A DNA stretch of 64,000 nt, taken from Sphaerolaimus hirsutus (taxonomy: Eukaryota > Nematoda > Chromadorea > Monhysterida > Sphaerolaimidae). Shown here piece by piece: positions 1 to 10,101 of the stretch. Numbering within the stretch: the first letter of the stretch is position 1; each line of letters begins with the position of its first letter. Location of the stretch: contig OZ038450.1 in assembly GCA_964036195.1 (NCBI GenBank), positions 18,230,701-18,294,700 of the forward strand, read 5' to 3'. The position numbers and the translations under genes were made by a program. The notes under the pieces are model-generated. The model was not told the DNA's origin. It searched no databases and saw only the letters and a program-made list of their open reading frames with translations.

Positions 1-565
1 CAGAAAATTTGAGATTTTCTGAGATTTATGTTTTTTCCATCATTTTCCAGAGAGATTTCATTAGATTTTCTTCTGATTGGGAAAATCTCTCAAGAACATC
101 TCTTGAGAAAATCTCTCTATATTTAATCATTTTCACCTTGAAATTCACTAGTTTGTGTTTTTTAACCAATTTTCATCTATTTTAACTATATAAATATTAC
201 CTTATACCTATACCCATTTTTGGCTATTTTCCCCCATTTGTAGTTTTTCCTACCCTTTCTCTGTTCTATGGCTTGACAGAGCCAATAAAAAGTTACCTGA
301 AATACAGTTTCTATACTCAAGTACTTTCAAGATACAAGCATTTCATGTATACATAGAAGAGTCACATAGAAGTATACATAGGTACATAAAAGAGTCGACC
401 AAAAATATGTTTCACTATTTTCAGGAGCCTCAGCCACCATGGGTTATATGTTTGGGTCAAATTGGGTTATATGTTTTATGGGCCAGGCCTATTTTGCACA
501 TACGCCCGTTTGACACATGGATGAAACCCGTTTCACACAAAGGCCCATTTCGCACATAACTGATG
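1..565. other. AT-rich DNA, no gene seen
   Basis: The stretch is AT-rich. The first 120 bases contain several copies of a GAGATTTTCT-type word in both orientations, which suggests part of a degraded repeat. From about 480 onwards it resembles 3,735-3,900 in inverted orientation, so it belongs to a dispersed repeat. No coding frame with recognisable content was found. Confidence 0.5.
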
Positions 566-660
566 CATGTGCGGAACGGGCCTATGTGCGGAACAGACCT
601 ATGTGCAAAACAGGTGAATATGCAAAACAGGCATATGTGTGAAACAGGTCTATGTGCATG
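566..660. repeat. 17-bp tandem repeat
   Basis: About five and a half degenerate copies of a 17-bp unit of the form TATGTGCRRAACAGRYC run head to tail. The same word, inverted, recurs at about 3,735-3,900, so the array is part of a dispersed repeat rather than a locus-specific satellite. Confidence 0.75.
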
Positions 661-2038
661 TGACCGACTGGTGTGTGACTGTTGTGCTGACCGTGGCAAA
701 ATGGATGGATAAAGAAATACAGAGAATTGATAATTAGGCTCATATTTGTCCATTTACCTATTTGCACTATTTTTTACGTTTCATGCACTATATTAATTTA
801 CCGCGCAAATTATATTTCTTGCACTATATTATTTATCCATGGAGAATATTCAATTAGGAAAGTGTATTGTAAGTATTTGATATGTTTATGTGAAATATTT
901 AGGTTAAAAGGTCAAATAAGTTATTATTAGGTTTATGAACATGAAATTAGGCTCATTCAACTCACCGTAAATTTCTAATCATTATTATATAACATTTACA
1001 TGGTTTACTTGTAATTTGGGAAAGTCAAATCTTGTAAATATTTATGTGCTACGTATTTACTTAGGCCAGCGTCCTAATAGAGAAATAGTGCCCTGTGTGT
1101 AACTAGCATTTACTGTACGTGTTCAACTAAGCCCTTCGCGTAGGCATAATTATTATAACCCTGCTCACAACTTATATTTATTTACTTTGACATTATGGTA
1201 ACTACCCTGCTCAAATTATACCAAAGAATATATTATAAATCCTACTCAATTAATATACCCATTTACTTCGAATAAGTCCCAAATTGTCCATTATGAAGTA
1301 TATTTTTCTAGGAAGTGATTATTATTATTCCATTGAATATACCCTGCTCTAATTATATCATTAGGAACATTTACACTACTATTTACAGTTTCCAAACCCT
1401 AATTTATTAGTTCCAATGTGCGTCAATGTTTTCTGACAAACTGAAGCAAATTAGTAAATCGGCCGAGTTTGCCGACTTTGCGCCTCTCAAGATTAATAGT
1501 TTTTCCATTAGCCCAATTTGTACCTGGTATTTCTTTACCATAACTATTTGAATGTTTGCACGCATAGAATAAGCCAACTGTTTCGACTAAATGTGTCTTA
1601 CTATTGTATTTATGTCTTATTTGTGCATTTGAATTTAGGAAATTACTGTAGCTGTGTTTTATACATGATTTCCGTGTCTTAGCTACTTTGAAAGTTTTTA
1701 CTTCAGTCTGCGGACCCACCCAAGTCTTAAAAATAAGCTAGCGATAGAAACTTCGACTAGGAAGCTCGCTAGGCTTTGCGCTTTTGTATCAAGCTGTATC
1801 TGATCGAATAAAGTACCTGAAACAATCTTGAAACCCCTTTTTCAACACGCAACTACGAAATAAACTCAACTTGGCTGTCGACAAGTGGACGTTCGGCTAC
1901 AACGGGAAATCAACTACTCTAAAGGCCGTTTCTCACTACGGACTTGAAGCAGCCGGATTCGGTGGTAGAAGACGCTGACTTCGGTGGCTTCATCACAACT
2001 GTGCACCCACATTACCCCCTCCTTCCCCGCAACTCTAT
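661..2038. other. unrecognised AT-rich interval
   Basis: Mostly AT-rich with no recognisable coding content. A 98-codon frame on the minus strand (1,423-1,719) has no recognisable motifs and may be chance. At about 1,868-1,975 a short GC-richer patch reads as TFGYNGKSTTLKAVSHYG in one frame and could be a small exon, but no convincing splice signals frame it. Confidence 0.3.
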
Positions 2039-2977
2039 CAGTTCCAGGCGGTGCCGGCTGTCTGAGTTTCCATTTTGCAGGTGATTTTCCACAACTTTTG
2101 ACACTTTGAATGACATTTGACATTTTACAGGATCAAAAGTCATGGAAAATGTTTTGGGTTGAGAAACCTGAACTGAACTTCAGTAGCCAAAACAGTTTCA
2201 GGTTTAGTATAATTTATCATTGCTAGTGCATTTAGAACATGAAAAGTACATTAGCATTGGTAGCTAAACTAAACCCAAAACTGTTTCAGCTACCGAAGTT
2301 TGGTTCTGGTTTCCCAAGAACAGGTTTTGCAGAACAATGCGGCACTAGCATTGGTAAATACTGACCTGAATACTGGTACACGAAAACCAGGTATTCAGGT
2401 TGGCTTTATCAACACTAGTGCCATGTTGTTCCGCAACAGGGCATTTCCCATGACTTTTGACTGTGTAAAATGTTGAATGTCATGCAAAGTGTCAAAAGTC
2501 ATGGATAATCCCCTGAAAAATGGAAAGTTGGTTGCCATTTTGCAGGGCATTTTCCATGACTTTTGATCGTGTAAAATGTCAAATGTCATGCAAAGTGTCA
2601 AAAGTCATGGAAAATCCACTGCAAAATGGAAACTTGGTTGACATTTTGCAGGGCATTTTCCATGATTTTTTACCATGTTAAATGTCAAATGTAATGCAAA
2701 GTGTCGAAAGTCATGGAAAATCCCTTGCAAAATGGAAATTTGGTTGCCATTTTGCAGGGCATTTTCCATGACTTTTGATCATGTAACATGTCAAATGTCA
2801 TGCAAAGTGTCAAAAGTCATGGAAAATCCCCTGCAAATGGAAACTCAGTTGCCATTTTGCAGGGTATTTTCTATGACTTTTGACCGTATAAAATGTCAAA
2901 TGTAATGCAAAGTGTCAAAAGTCATGCAAAATCCCCTGCAAAATGGAAACTGAGACAACCGGCACTGCCTGGGACTG
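2039..2977. mobile_element. inverted-repeat element with internal tandem array
   Basis: The ends are near-perfect inverted repeats of about 43 bp. The left begins CAGTTCCAGGCGGTGCCGG, and the right ends with the complement of CAGTCCCAGGCAGTGCCGG. Both continue inward into a shared TTTCCATTTTGCAGG word. No target duplication is obvious. The interior consists largely of the tandem units annotated separately. The inner words (TTTTGCAGGGCATTTTCCATGACTT and relatives) recur at 6.4, 6.85, 51.1, 53.5, 56.4, 58.3 and 62.9 kb, so this is a dispersed non-autonomous family. Confidence 0.7.
2500..2930. repeat. 106-bp tandem repeat
   Basis: Successive units start at CATGGA or CATGCA at 2,500, 2,606, 2,712, 2,818 and 2,923, a period of 105-106 bp. 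Each unit is itself partly palindromic: CCTGCAAAATGG in the first part faces CCATTTTGCAGG in the second. The units look like repeated copies of the host element's end sequence. Confidence 0.85.
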
Positions 2978-2984
2978 ATCGTGC

Positions 2985-3730
2985 CCAAGTAGGCCCGGTG
3001 CCCAAATAAAGTGCACTTTCTTTGGCACCAGGCCGTGCGTTTACTTGTGCACTGGGTGGCTTTTTACTTGAGCATACATGTGCATTGCTTGGGCACCACT
3101 TGTGCATTACTTGGGCAGCACTTGTGCTCCTTGTGCAGGCCGGGTTTACTTGCTCACCCCCCCCCCCCCTAGTGTTTAAAATGTTAAAAACATGTTGAAA
3201 AATGTTAACCCTGCAGGCCTTGCGAATTTTTTGCCAGGTCGTAATCACCAGTGTACTCGACTAGCGATTGTATTTACGACCTGGAAAAGGTTCAACTTGG
3301 CTACCCAGTACCATTCCGGGTTGCAAATATGACAACCACTAGTGGTCGTATTTGCAACCCGGAATGGTACCGGGTAGCAAAGTTGAACTTTTTCTGGGTT
3401 GTAAATGCAATCGCTAGTGTACTCTACTAGCAATTGTATTTACGACCCGGAAAAAAGTTCGACTTGGCTGGGGTGAGCAAATCCTGGATGCTCAAGTGAA
3501 CCCGGCCTGACGCAAGGAGCACAAGTGCTGCCCAAGTAATACACAAGTGGTGCACAAGTAATGCACATGTATTCTCAAGTAAAAACCACCCGGTGCACAA
3601 GTAAATGCCCGGCCCGGTGCCCAAGTACGGGCACTTTACTTGGGCACCAGGCCTACTTGGGCACCGGTATTATAACTTGTGCACCGGCCCTACTTGGGCA
3701 CCGGTTTTACTTGTGCACCGGTCTGGCGCC
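2985..3730. mobile_element. foldback element with central palindrome
   Basis: The outer arms (about 2,985-3,165 and 3,475-3,665) are inverted copies rich in GCCCAAGTA, CACAAGTAA and GGTGCACAAGTAA words. The inner part is a long near-perfect palindrome centred on CCACTAGTGG at 3,336-3,345, with arms of roughly 100 bp on each side. A run of C lies at 3,160-3,170. No open frame of interest is present. The structure would extrude as a hairpin and is typical of a foldback transposon. Confidence 0.7.
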
Positions 3731-3734
3731 ATGT

Positions 3735-3900
3735 GGATGCACAGTCACACGCCAGTCGGTCACAAGCACATAGGGCTGTTTTGCACATACACATGTTCCG
3801 CACAAGCATCAGTTATGTGCAAAATGGGCCTTTGTGTGTAACGGGTTTCATCCATGTGCGAAACAGGTGTATGTGCGAAACAGTGCACCCTCATGTTTTA
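3735..3900. repeat. inverted copy of the 480-700 repeat
   Basis: This stretch matches the reverse complement of about 540-700. Shared words include CAGTCACACGCCAGTCGGTCAC at one end and GTGCGAAACAG units. With the element at 2,985-3,730 it may form one larger composite repeat. Confidence 0.55.
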
Positions 3901-4039
3901 CATCACCATTGGGTCATGCTTTTTTCTTGAGCAAGATGATTTTTTTGGAATAACTGTTGTGTCTTCTTGTGTATTTGCATTTAGTTATACACCTTGTGAT
4001 AGATGCTGTATTTTTGTTGTTCAATCCAATACCAGATAA

Positions 4040-4290
4040 TTTTTTTTTACCTTATACCAAACAGTTCTATTACCCGATACCAACAATTCTATTACCCGAT
4101 ACCCAACAATTCTATTACCCAATACCTGACATTTTGATTTGAAAACCTTCCCTGATACCCGACCTTAATACCCAAACCCGAACCCAATACCCGCAAAATT
4201 TTTGGAACTGATACCTGATACCTGACCCAAAATTTTAAGGACCTGATACCCGATACCCGAACCCAAAATTTTTGGAAAATCCCAACCCTA
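4040..4290. repeat. CCCGATACC-type degenerate repeat
   Basis: Many copies of (TA)CCCGATACC and CCTGATACC are interleaved with AAAATTTTT spacers. This is low-complexity DNA related to the other CCCGAT arrays at 4.38, 5.54 and 55.76 kb. Confidence 0.7.
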
Positions 4291-4371
4291 ATGGGAAGTG
4301 TCCTGATAAAGTAGGTGTTTAGTTTTGAGCACCCCCTTAATCCTGAGTATTTTGTCTATTTTGTGGAAATA

Positions 4372-5745
4372 CTCTCAAACGGGATCCTGATCCCGATCCC
4401 GAATCCCGAGAAATTTCAGGGTTTTGTGGCCCGGATCCTGAAATCTCAAGCCCGATTCCAAAATCAGAGAATCCCAATCTGATCCCGGTCCCAAACCTGA
4501 AAATTTTGAAATCCCGATCCCGAAAAACTAAAGAAAATTTACAGCAAATGATAGAATATGAAAAATAGAATTTTTGCATTGGGAAATGTTAAAAGAAAGT
4601 ACCGTTGTACTTTATGGCGCACCGCACACTCAAAATTTTCAAGGGCAGTTTGAACGTTTTTGAGTTCCGCCAAGGCGGAACTCCAAGGGCGGTTCGAACA
4701 GTTTGAGTTTGGCCAAAAACGGTGTCAGAGGCGGAATTTGAACAAAGTCTGGACAGATCCACCCAAGTTCGAACACTTTTTGGGCATTTGCTTGTCGTAA
4801 CATGTGCGCGCCTAATGTTTCAAAAACATACAGACACTTTCAATTCTGCCCTTGACTTAAGAGATATGCCACTTAGAGAAGGTTTTTATGAGAAACACAT
4901 CTTATTTATCTTGCCAAACATATATGTAAAAAATTTTATACAGGTAGATTCAGGCTTTGTCTTCAAAAATGAATAGAGAAAAAAATTTGTAATATCCACT
5001 TGTTTTAATGATATTAAAGTTCACCGTGTGGCATATTTGTGTAAACAGAAACTGAATTCCACCCTGGTAGAAAGTGTCCGTATGTTTTCTTGCCTAGATG
5101 GCGCACCGCACACTCAAAAGAGTGTGGACGTTGTTCAAACGCTTTGTGAAGAGTGCAGATGATATCACCAATCGGTGCTTAAAAAGAGTGCGGACGTTGT
5201 TCAAACGCTTTGCGCTTTCCGACCTGCCAAAATAATTCCACCCCCGCACAAATCCAGCCAATTCTGCCATCGTGCTAAGTGTTTGAACGTTTTGTGTGTG
5301 GAATTGAAATCGAGGGCGGTTTGGATGTTTTTGGATTAAGCCCCCGTTTTGAATTCCACCCTTTTGAATTCTGCCCTTGAAAAAGTGTTCTCCCCACTCC
5401 CACTACTTGTTCGAACCGCAACTGAAAATCGGAGTGTGCCGTGCAACTTTATGCCACTTTTCTGGCATCCAAGCATGTTTTTAGAGTGTTTTTGTGCCAA
5501 ATTTGGACAAAAACGGTTGATATTTGAACTTTACCAGAATCCCAATCCCGAAAAAATGCCAATTCCGATACCAGACCCGTGACACCAATCCCGACCAATC
5601 TTGATCTCGAAATCTCAAAAACCCAATCCCCATCCCGATCCCGAAAGGTCAATCCCGATCCCGATCCCAATCACGAAATCTCAAAAAAAAAATCCCGATC
5701 CCGAAAAGTCAATCCCGTTTGAACCCTCTCTACTACCATGTTTCC
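4372..5745. repeat. GATCCC-rich arrays flanking a GCACCGCACACTC repeat
   Basis: GATCCCGATCCCGAATCCC runs occur at about 4,378-4,520 and 5,535-5,740. Outer ends read AAACGGGATCC on the left and GGATCCCGTTT-like ATCCCGTTTGAACC on the right, so the whole may be one inverted-end element with a nested insertion. Between them the word GGCGCACCGCACACTC appears at about 4,617 and 5,101, with a degenerate inverted copy near 5,430, marking a second repeat. A similar terminus occurs at 55,757-55,800. No gene is supported. Confidence 0.45.
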
Positions 5746-5777
5746 TCAGAATACCCCCAGGTGTTTATCTTCCAGGG

Positions 5778-5896
5778 TAGGGTTCGGACGATATGACTTC
5801 GATATCCATATTCGATATTTTTTCAAAATTTTCGATATTTGATATGAAAAAACAGTCGATATCCGATATTTGATATAATATATCGTCTGAACCGTA
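5778..5896. mobile_element. 119-bp hAT-like MITE, TSD TTCCAGGG
   Basis: The element starts TAGGGTTCGGACGATAT and ends with the complement of TACGGTTCAGACGATAT. It is flanked on both sides by the identical 8-bp word TTCCAGGG (5,770-5,777 and 5,897-5,904). The interior is made of CGATAT repeats. An 8-bp duplication is the hallmark of hAT-family transposition. The duplicated word looks like a splice acceptor (TTTCCAG/GG), so the insertion sits at a possible intron-exon border. Confidence 0.85.
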
Positions 5897-5901
5897 TTCC
5901 A

Positions 5902-6066
5902 GGGTGCACATGTTGATGGTGGGTCATCGAGGGAAGCGGTATTTCCAGGAAATAAAGATTATCTATCCGTTCTCCGTGAACAGGACATAGGTTTTCTGAA
6001 TCTGGCAGTTTTGCTGGTCCCGAAATTTTTCATCACGATCCCATATGAACCATACCTAAGCACATG
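5902..6066 (+). other. possible exon, unrecognised
   Basis: After the acceptor-like TTCCAG there is an open frame of about 50 codons containing GGSSREAVFPGNKDYLSVLR. It has no recognisable motif. The tail (GGTCCCGAAATTTTTC onwards) looks like repeat sequence, so any real exon would be short. Confidence is low; it is listed because the acceptor and frame coincide. Confidence 0.25.
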
Positions 6067-6241
6067 TGTTTGAAACGCAATTTCATAAATATGTAAATGA
6101 AACATTCAAATCTAATAAGTCGCGCATGAAGACCACGCCTTACACCTCCGTTGTATCGTTCCGCTCGCTCTTTCAATCCTTTTTCAATTTTCGCTCAACA
6201 AAATCTCAAAGTAAAACATTTCTTCTTCTTTTTGTGCGCAG

Positions 6242-6410
6242 CCGTGCAGCCTGTCTCTCAATGGAAGTAACGTTTGCCGCGGCCAAATTCCGTATTTCCA
6301 GTATACGGTTTGCAGCGCGCCGCCGTTGTGGGCTAAGAACGCCCCGGGTGCCGATCAAGTGCGTTTTTCTGTCTGTTCGGGACCAAAGTTGTTACCGGTC
6401 AACCCTGGGA
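6242..6410 (+). CDS. exon-like coding island, unrecognised gene
   Basis: A strong pyrimidine tract and CAG end at 6,241, followed by a phase-0 open frame. It begins PCSLSLNGSNVCRGQIPYFQ and continues through a stretch with YTVCSAPPLWAKNAPGADQV and SVCSGPKLLPV. It is GC-rich against an AT-rich surround, as other exons here are. Regular cysteines and aromatic residues suggest an extracellular or beta-rich segment. No donor is certain; GTCAAC near 6,398 is weak. I do not recognise the family. It could be the upstream part of the gene whose islands follow at 10.3-15.9 kb. Confidence 0.4.
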
Positions 6411-6471
6411 GCACTCCCAGACCCTGTAAAAAACCCTGTAAAATGTCAAATGTCATGCGAAGTGTCAAACA

Positions 6472-6800
6472 CAGGGGTATTCTAGATTTCGACCCTCCGG
6501 GGGTTGGATAGATATCAAACTGTTCCTCTGGAGGGATAGATAGCTGAAAAATTTTCTGGGGGGGGGTTCGCGGGGGTTCAATATATAGGCATAGAAGGAA
6601 GAAAATGGAGAAAAATCGCTAAAAGTAGAAGTAAAATGATTAAGAAGGGGTAGAAAACACATATACTACTAAAAAATAGCTGAAAATAGGCAGTTAGACG
6701 CATGAACTAGTGATTTCTGAGGTGAAAATCTATAAAACGGTATGAAAAATAGCGATTTTGAGCAAAAATTTGGGTCATGTTTCTCAATAATCGCTCCAGA
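6472..6800. mobile_element. TATCTATC-family MITE, copy 1
   Basis: It begins CAGGGGTATTCTAGATTTCG and carries the family signature: GGGTTGGATAGATA, GGAGGGATAGATAGCTGAAAA, a G run, and GAAAAATCGCTAAAAGTAG. The right end is not clear. Other members lie at 6,950, 11,071, 13,212, 41,389 and 55,190. Confidence 0.65.
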
Positions 6801-6824
6801 TGGAGAATGCTCAAAAAACCCTGG

Positions 6825-6945
6825 TCAAAAGTCATGGAAAATACCCCGCAAAATGACAACTCGATTTTCATTTTGCAGGGCATTTTCCATGACTTTTGAC
6901 ACTTTGCATGATATTTAACATTTTACAGGGCTTTTTACAGGGTCG
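6825..6945. repeat. dispersed CATTTTCCATGACTTTTGACAC repeat
   Basis: One unit of the repeat that makes up 2,039-2,977, here as an inverted pair around GATTTTCATTTTGCAGGG. It is sandwiched between two TATCTATC-family elements. Confidence 0.6.
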
Positions 6946-6949
6946 GAGA

Positions 6950-7400
6950 CAGGGGTCTGGTAGGGGGGGGGGGTTGGGGGGTGGTAAACCCCCCCAAACG
7001 CTCCAGCTATCTATCTATCCCAGAGGCCGCTCAGCTATCTATCTATCCCGAGGCGAAATTTTTGGCTACTATCCCCTGAACCCGCCCCCCCCCAAAAAAA
7101 AAAATCGCCAGCTATCTATCTATCCTGGAGCGATTTTTGAGAAATTTACCCTAATTTTCACTCAAAATCGCTACTTTCCATACCTATTTATATATTTTCA
7201 CCGTCAAAATCATCAATGTGTATGTCTTATCACACATTTTCAGCTATTTTTTGGCTATTTATGTGCTTATGTACCTATTTGTACCTACTCTTAACCTATT
7301 TTTAGCTATGTTTCGCCTATTTTTAGCGATTTTTTCCCCTTTTTTAGGTTCTAACTTCAAAATAGCCTATATAGTGCCTATATACAGACCCGCCTCAACC
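6950..7400. mobile_element. TATCTATC-family MITE, copy 2 (reversed)
   Basis: It starts CAGGGGTCTGG, followed by G runs and three blocks of AGCTATCTATCTATCC, then the family interior in the opposite orientation to copy 1. Long G and C homopolymers lie at 6,964 and 7,398. Confidence 0.65.
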
Positions 7401-7504
7401 CCCCCCCCCCAAATTACGAGATGCAAAAAGTCCAGTGTCGCGCTTAATGTAAAACGGTCTTTACAATGTTAAAAAATTTCTCCGCTCACATTCCTCAACC
7501 CTAT

Positions 7505-7680
7505 TTGCACACTAGCTTTCAACCGAACTTCCGAAAACTCATGCATCACGTTTGAACTCATTTGAGTTTTCTAGAATGAGTTTTCTGACAACTACAGTTG
7601 ACGGAGATTAAAAAGGCTTATTCTAGAAAACCCAAATGCATTCAAAGCTGGTTTATGAGTCATCGAAATTTCGGTCGAAG
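7505..7680. repeat. palindromic repeat related to 54,610-54,800
   Basis: Imperfect inverted arms (AACTCATTTGAGTTTTCTAGAATGA against TTCTAGAAAACCCAAATGC) surround CAACTACAGTTGACGGAGAT. The same layout, with CAACTGCAGTTGATGGGGAT at the centre, is found at 54,610-54,800. This is a small dispersed family. Confidence 0.6.
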
Positions 7681-7685
7681 ACTAG

Positions 7686-7815
7686 TGAAGGATCTCGAGT
7701 GGGGGATTTAGGAGTTTATTGATGTCCGGAGTGTCTGCCAACTGCCCTATGTGGGCTATCACTGAACATTAAATAATTCACATCAGGAAGCATCAATAAG
7801 TTCACATTTCTAACA
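7686..7815 (-). repeat. 3' LTR of the gag-only element
   Basis: This 130-bp repeat is terminal on the element's 3' side, since gag reads on the minus strand. It starts TGAAGGATCTCGAG and ends TTCTAACA on the + strand. It is unusually short for an LTR. Confidence 0.9.
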
Positions 7816-7830
7816 TTATCCCCTCTCAAA
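7816..7830 (-). other. polypurine tract candidate
   Basis: On the minus strand TTTGAGAGGGGATAA directly abuts the 3' LTR, the expected position of a plus-strand priming tract. A second purine block lies slightly upstream at about 7,850-7,872. Confidence 0.55.
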
Positions 7831-7875
7831 TTAGCTTGAAACTGAAGGCCACTCCTCTCCCCCTCCTCCACTAGT

Positions 7876-10101
7876 TCATCCATGTAGATTTGGGTCCAAT
7901 GTCAGTGCCATTGACATCATTTTGTGCCAGCGCTGGTGCTGGCTAGAAGCATTGCAGGAGTAGTTGTCAGCAGCCACACGTGTGTCACAGAATGCCAGCG
8001 GAATGCAAGGTGGATATGCAGATGTGGGCATGTGGGTGTAGCCATATAACGCCTTCGATGGATTCTTAGGAGGGAGGGGGGTGCGCTTGTTACTGTGTTG
8101 TGGAGTGTGACAATGCTGTTGCTGGTGTACAGGAATTGTGGAAGCCATTGGAGGTGACATGTTAGGAGTTGCACCAGGACTATAAAGCACATTTGAGTTC
8201 ATACCAGGACCATAACATTTTCTGGCCATTTGTGCCAGTGGTGCCACATTTGGGGTTACACCAGAGCCATAGCGTTTCCCATGTTTCCCCTTCTTGGAAC
8301 CTGTAGATTGCTTTGTTGGATTGGTTGCGAGGGTGGTGGGGACCTTCGCAGTCTTTTTGTTGACCAACTTTCTTCGCAAATCAGGGTCAGGACCTTGGGG
8401 TGTAATGGGGTTATGTGGGAGGTCTTGCAATATAGAGCCAGGGTGCGCAACTGGACCGTGGGAGGGCAGTGCGGCCTGTGTCTGTTTTTTCACATTGCGG
8501 AAATAGTCATCGATTTGGCGCGCCATCTGACTCATGGGAACCTTACCCTGGGCAAACTTCGAATGAAAGTCGGCCATGACATAGCAATTGAAGCGCAATT
8601 CGTCGAAGCGTGACCACACTTTTAAGGCAACCAATCGATCTACTGAACGTCTGTTTGACCCAACAACTTCCAAGAGTTCGGCGGGTATTTTGGAAACCAA
8701 TCGCAGGTAAAACTCAAGGAATGTCTCATCGTGTGACATGGCAGCATTTTCCCACTCCAAATAGGTGTACGCCTCGGATGGGGGTCTGAACACATGCGTC
8801 AACTCACCCAAAACAAATTCACTATCACCCATTTTGTCTTCCGGAACCAATATGGACAACACTCGATGGGCCTCACCAGCCAGCTTCAGGGTGAAAATAT
8901 CAGACCAAAAAGATGGCAATAGGGACACATAAGGCAAAGAGCACGCAGTTTGGCGCACCAGGCGACACCATTCCGGGAAAGACAGGGTCTTTGAGTTGCC
9001 ATAGAAAATGGGAATTTTGTCAAGGATGTGTGGCCTCAGGAATGCCCAGTATTGCCAAATGTCACTGGGGATGGAACCAGGGGTGGAAGAAGGTGGGACA
9101 TTTGCATGTGGTGCAAGTGGGACAGGAGGCACCACTGAACCAGCACAGGGGGCAGCATCACCCCCACCAATGCGCAGGGTGAGCTGTTCCAGGCACCTGT
9201 AGATCTCCTCTAGCAATGGATCTCGGATTGGTGGTGCCGCTGGGGTCTGATTGGATGGCACTGGGGTTGTCACATTTGAATCAGGGGATGCACCTAGACT
9301 CATAGCGGGGGGTGCCATACTCGAACTAGGGGGTGCCACATTCATACCGAGGATCTCAGCAGGGAGCAGGGATCTCTGCCCGTGTGAGAGGGAAGGAGGG
9401 TGAGGGACCACTGAGGGGTTGGAAGCCATCGCAGGGGCCACAATTCCAGTGGGAGATGCTACGGGTGATGCTACCACACTAAACATCTGGGGTGTTGCAG
9501 GTAGTGCGGTAGTTGGTCTACCACTGAGGGTGTCGAGAAGGGTGCCACCATTGCTGCAATTCGTACCATGGGCATTGTAGTCACAGGTGATGCAGCTTTC
9601 AGCAGTGCCCTCAAATTCTGATGCAGGTAACTCTCCCCACTCTGCTCCACCCCTGGGGGCAGGAGCCAGCTGCGGGGTCGCGACCATTGAATGTCCAGTA
9701 GGGAGGGTGTGGGGAGAAAGGGGTGTCCCTGCAGTGTTATTGGGTAGTGGGCGGTGACAGTGTCTGGAGTTCACAACCACACGGACCTTGGAAGTTTCCA
9801 TTTTTGGGACAGAGCTGGCAGGGTTGGGGGGTACTGGGGTCACTACTGGGGATGCCATCGCGCAAACCACTCGGGGTATTGTGAGTAGTGAGGTGGGTGC
9901 CACAGTCACTGTGGTATGGGGGGTTACCACTGGGGGTGAACCTAAGGGTGCCATTGCAGTTTGAAAGACAGAGGTTGCAGTCACAGTGGCATTGGGCTGT
10001 AAGCGCGCATGCCCGTGTGGCATCCTGGAAGTCAGCAATGAAGAATTGCATCCAGACATCCTCCTCTCCTGGGAAGACATGTAGTCCAGGTCGTCCACCA
10101 T
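7876..10101 (-). CDS. gag: Gag polyprotein of a non-autonomous LTR element
   Basis: An uninterrupted 741-codon frame. The first roughly 340 residues are rich in Pro, Thr, Ser and Ala and look disordered. Residues about 350-535 form a helical capsid-like region. It has the gag-type order: WQYWAFLRPHIL, then FYGNSKTLSFPEWCRLV, then WENAAMSHDETFLEFYLRLV, then DDYFRNVKKQ. A basic patch KKGKHGKRYGSG (about 605-615) could bind RNA; no CCHC zinc knuckle is present. The protein would form particles and package RNA. Its start codon overlaps the last LTR base, so the primer-binding site encodes its first residues. The lack of any disruption suggests recent activity or selection. Family assignment (Ty3/gypsy-like) is by pattern only. 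Confidence 0.8.
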   Translation of the reverse strand: MVDDLDYMSSQERRMSGCNSSLLTSRMPHGHARLQPNATVTATSVFQTAMAPLGSPPVVTPHTTVTVAPTSLLTIPRVVCAMASPVVTPVPPNPASSVPKMETSKVRVVVNSRHCHRPLPNNTAGTPLSPHTLPTGHSMVATPQLAPAPRGGAEWGELPASEFEGTAESCITCDYNAHGTNCSNGGTLLDTLSGRPTTALPATPQMFSVVASPVASPTGIVAPAMASNPSVVPHPPSLSHGQRSLLPAEILGMNVAPPSSSMAPPAMSLGASPDSNVTTPVPSNQTPAAPPIRDPLLEEIYRCLEQLTLRIGGGDAAPCAGSVVPPVPLAPHANVPPSSTPGSIPSDIWQYWAFLRPHILDKIPIFYGNSKTLSFPEWCRLVRQTACSLPYVSLLPSFWSDIFTLKLAGEAHRVLSILVPEDKMGDSEFVLGELTHVFRPPSEAYTYLEWENAAMSHDETFLEFYLRLVSKIPAELLEVVGSNRRSVDRLVALKVWSRFDELRFNCYVMADFHSKFAQGKVPMSQMARQIDDYFRNVKKQTQAALPSHGPVAHPGSILQDLPHNPITPQGPDPDLRRKLVNKKTAKVPTTLATNPTKQSTGSKKGKHGKRYGSGVTPNVAPLAQMARKCYGPGMNSNVLYSPGATPNMSPPMASTIPVHQQQHCHTPQHSNKRTPLPPKNPSKALYGYTHMPTSAYPPCIPLAFCDTRVAADNYSCNASSQHQRWHKMMSMALTLDPNLHG
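10083..10100 (-). other. primer-binding site candidate inside the gag start
   Basis: Immediately after the 5' LTR (minus strand) comes TGGTGGACGACCTGGACT. It begins with TGG, the complement of a tRNA CCA end, exactly at the LTR junction. These bases also encode the first residues of gag (after the initiator Met, which shares the last LTR base). The matching tRNA cannot be identified here. Confidence 0.55.

Noticed and set aside
2500-2930. Regular 106-bp units could suggest a CRISPR-like array
   Set aside because: Units are contiguous with no unique spacers, and the window is clearly eukaryotic; it is a tandem repeat inside a transposon-like element.
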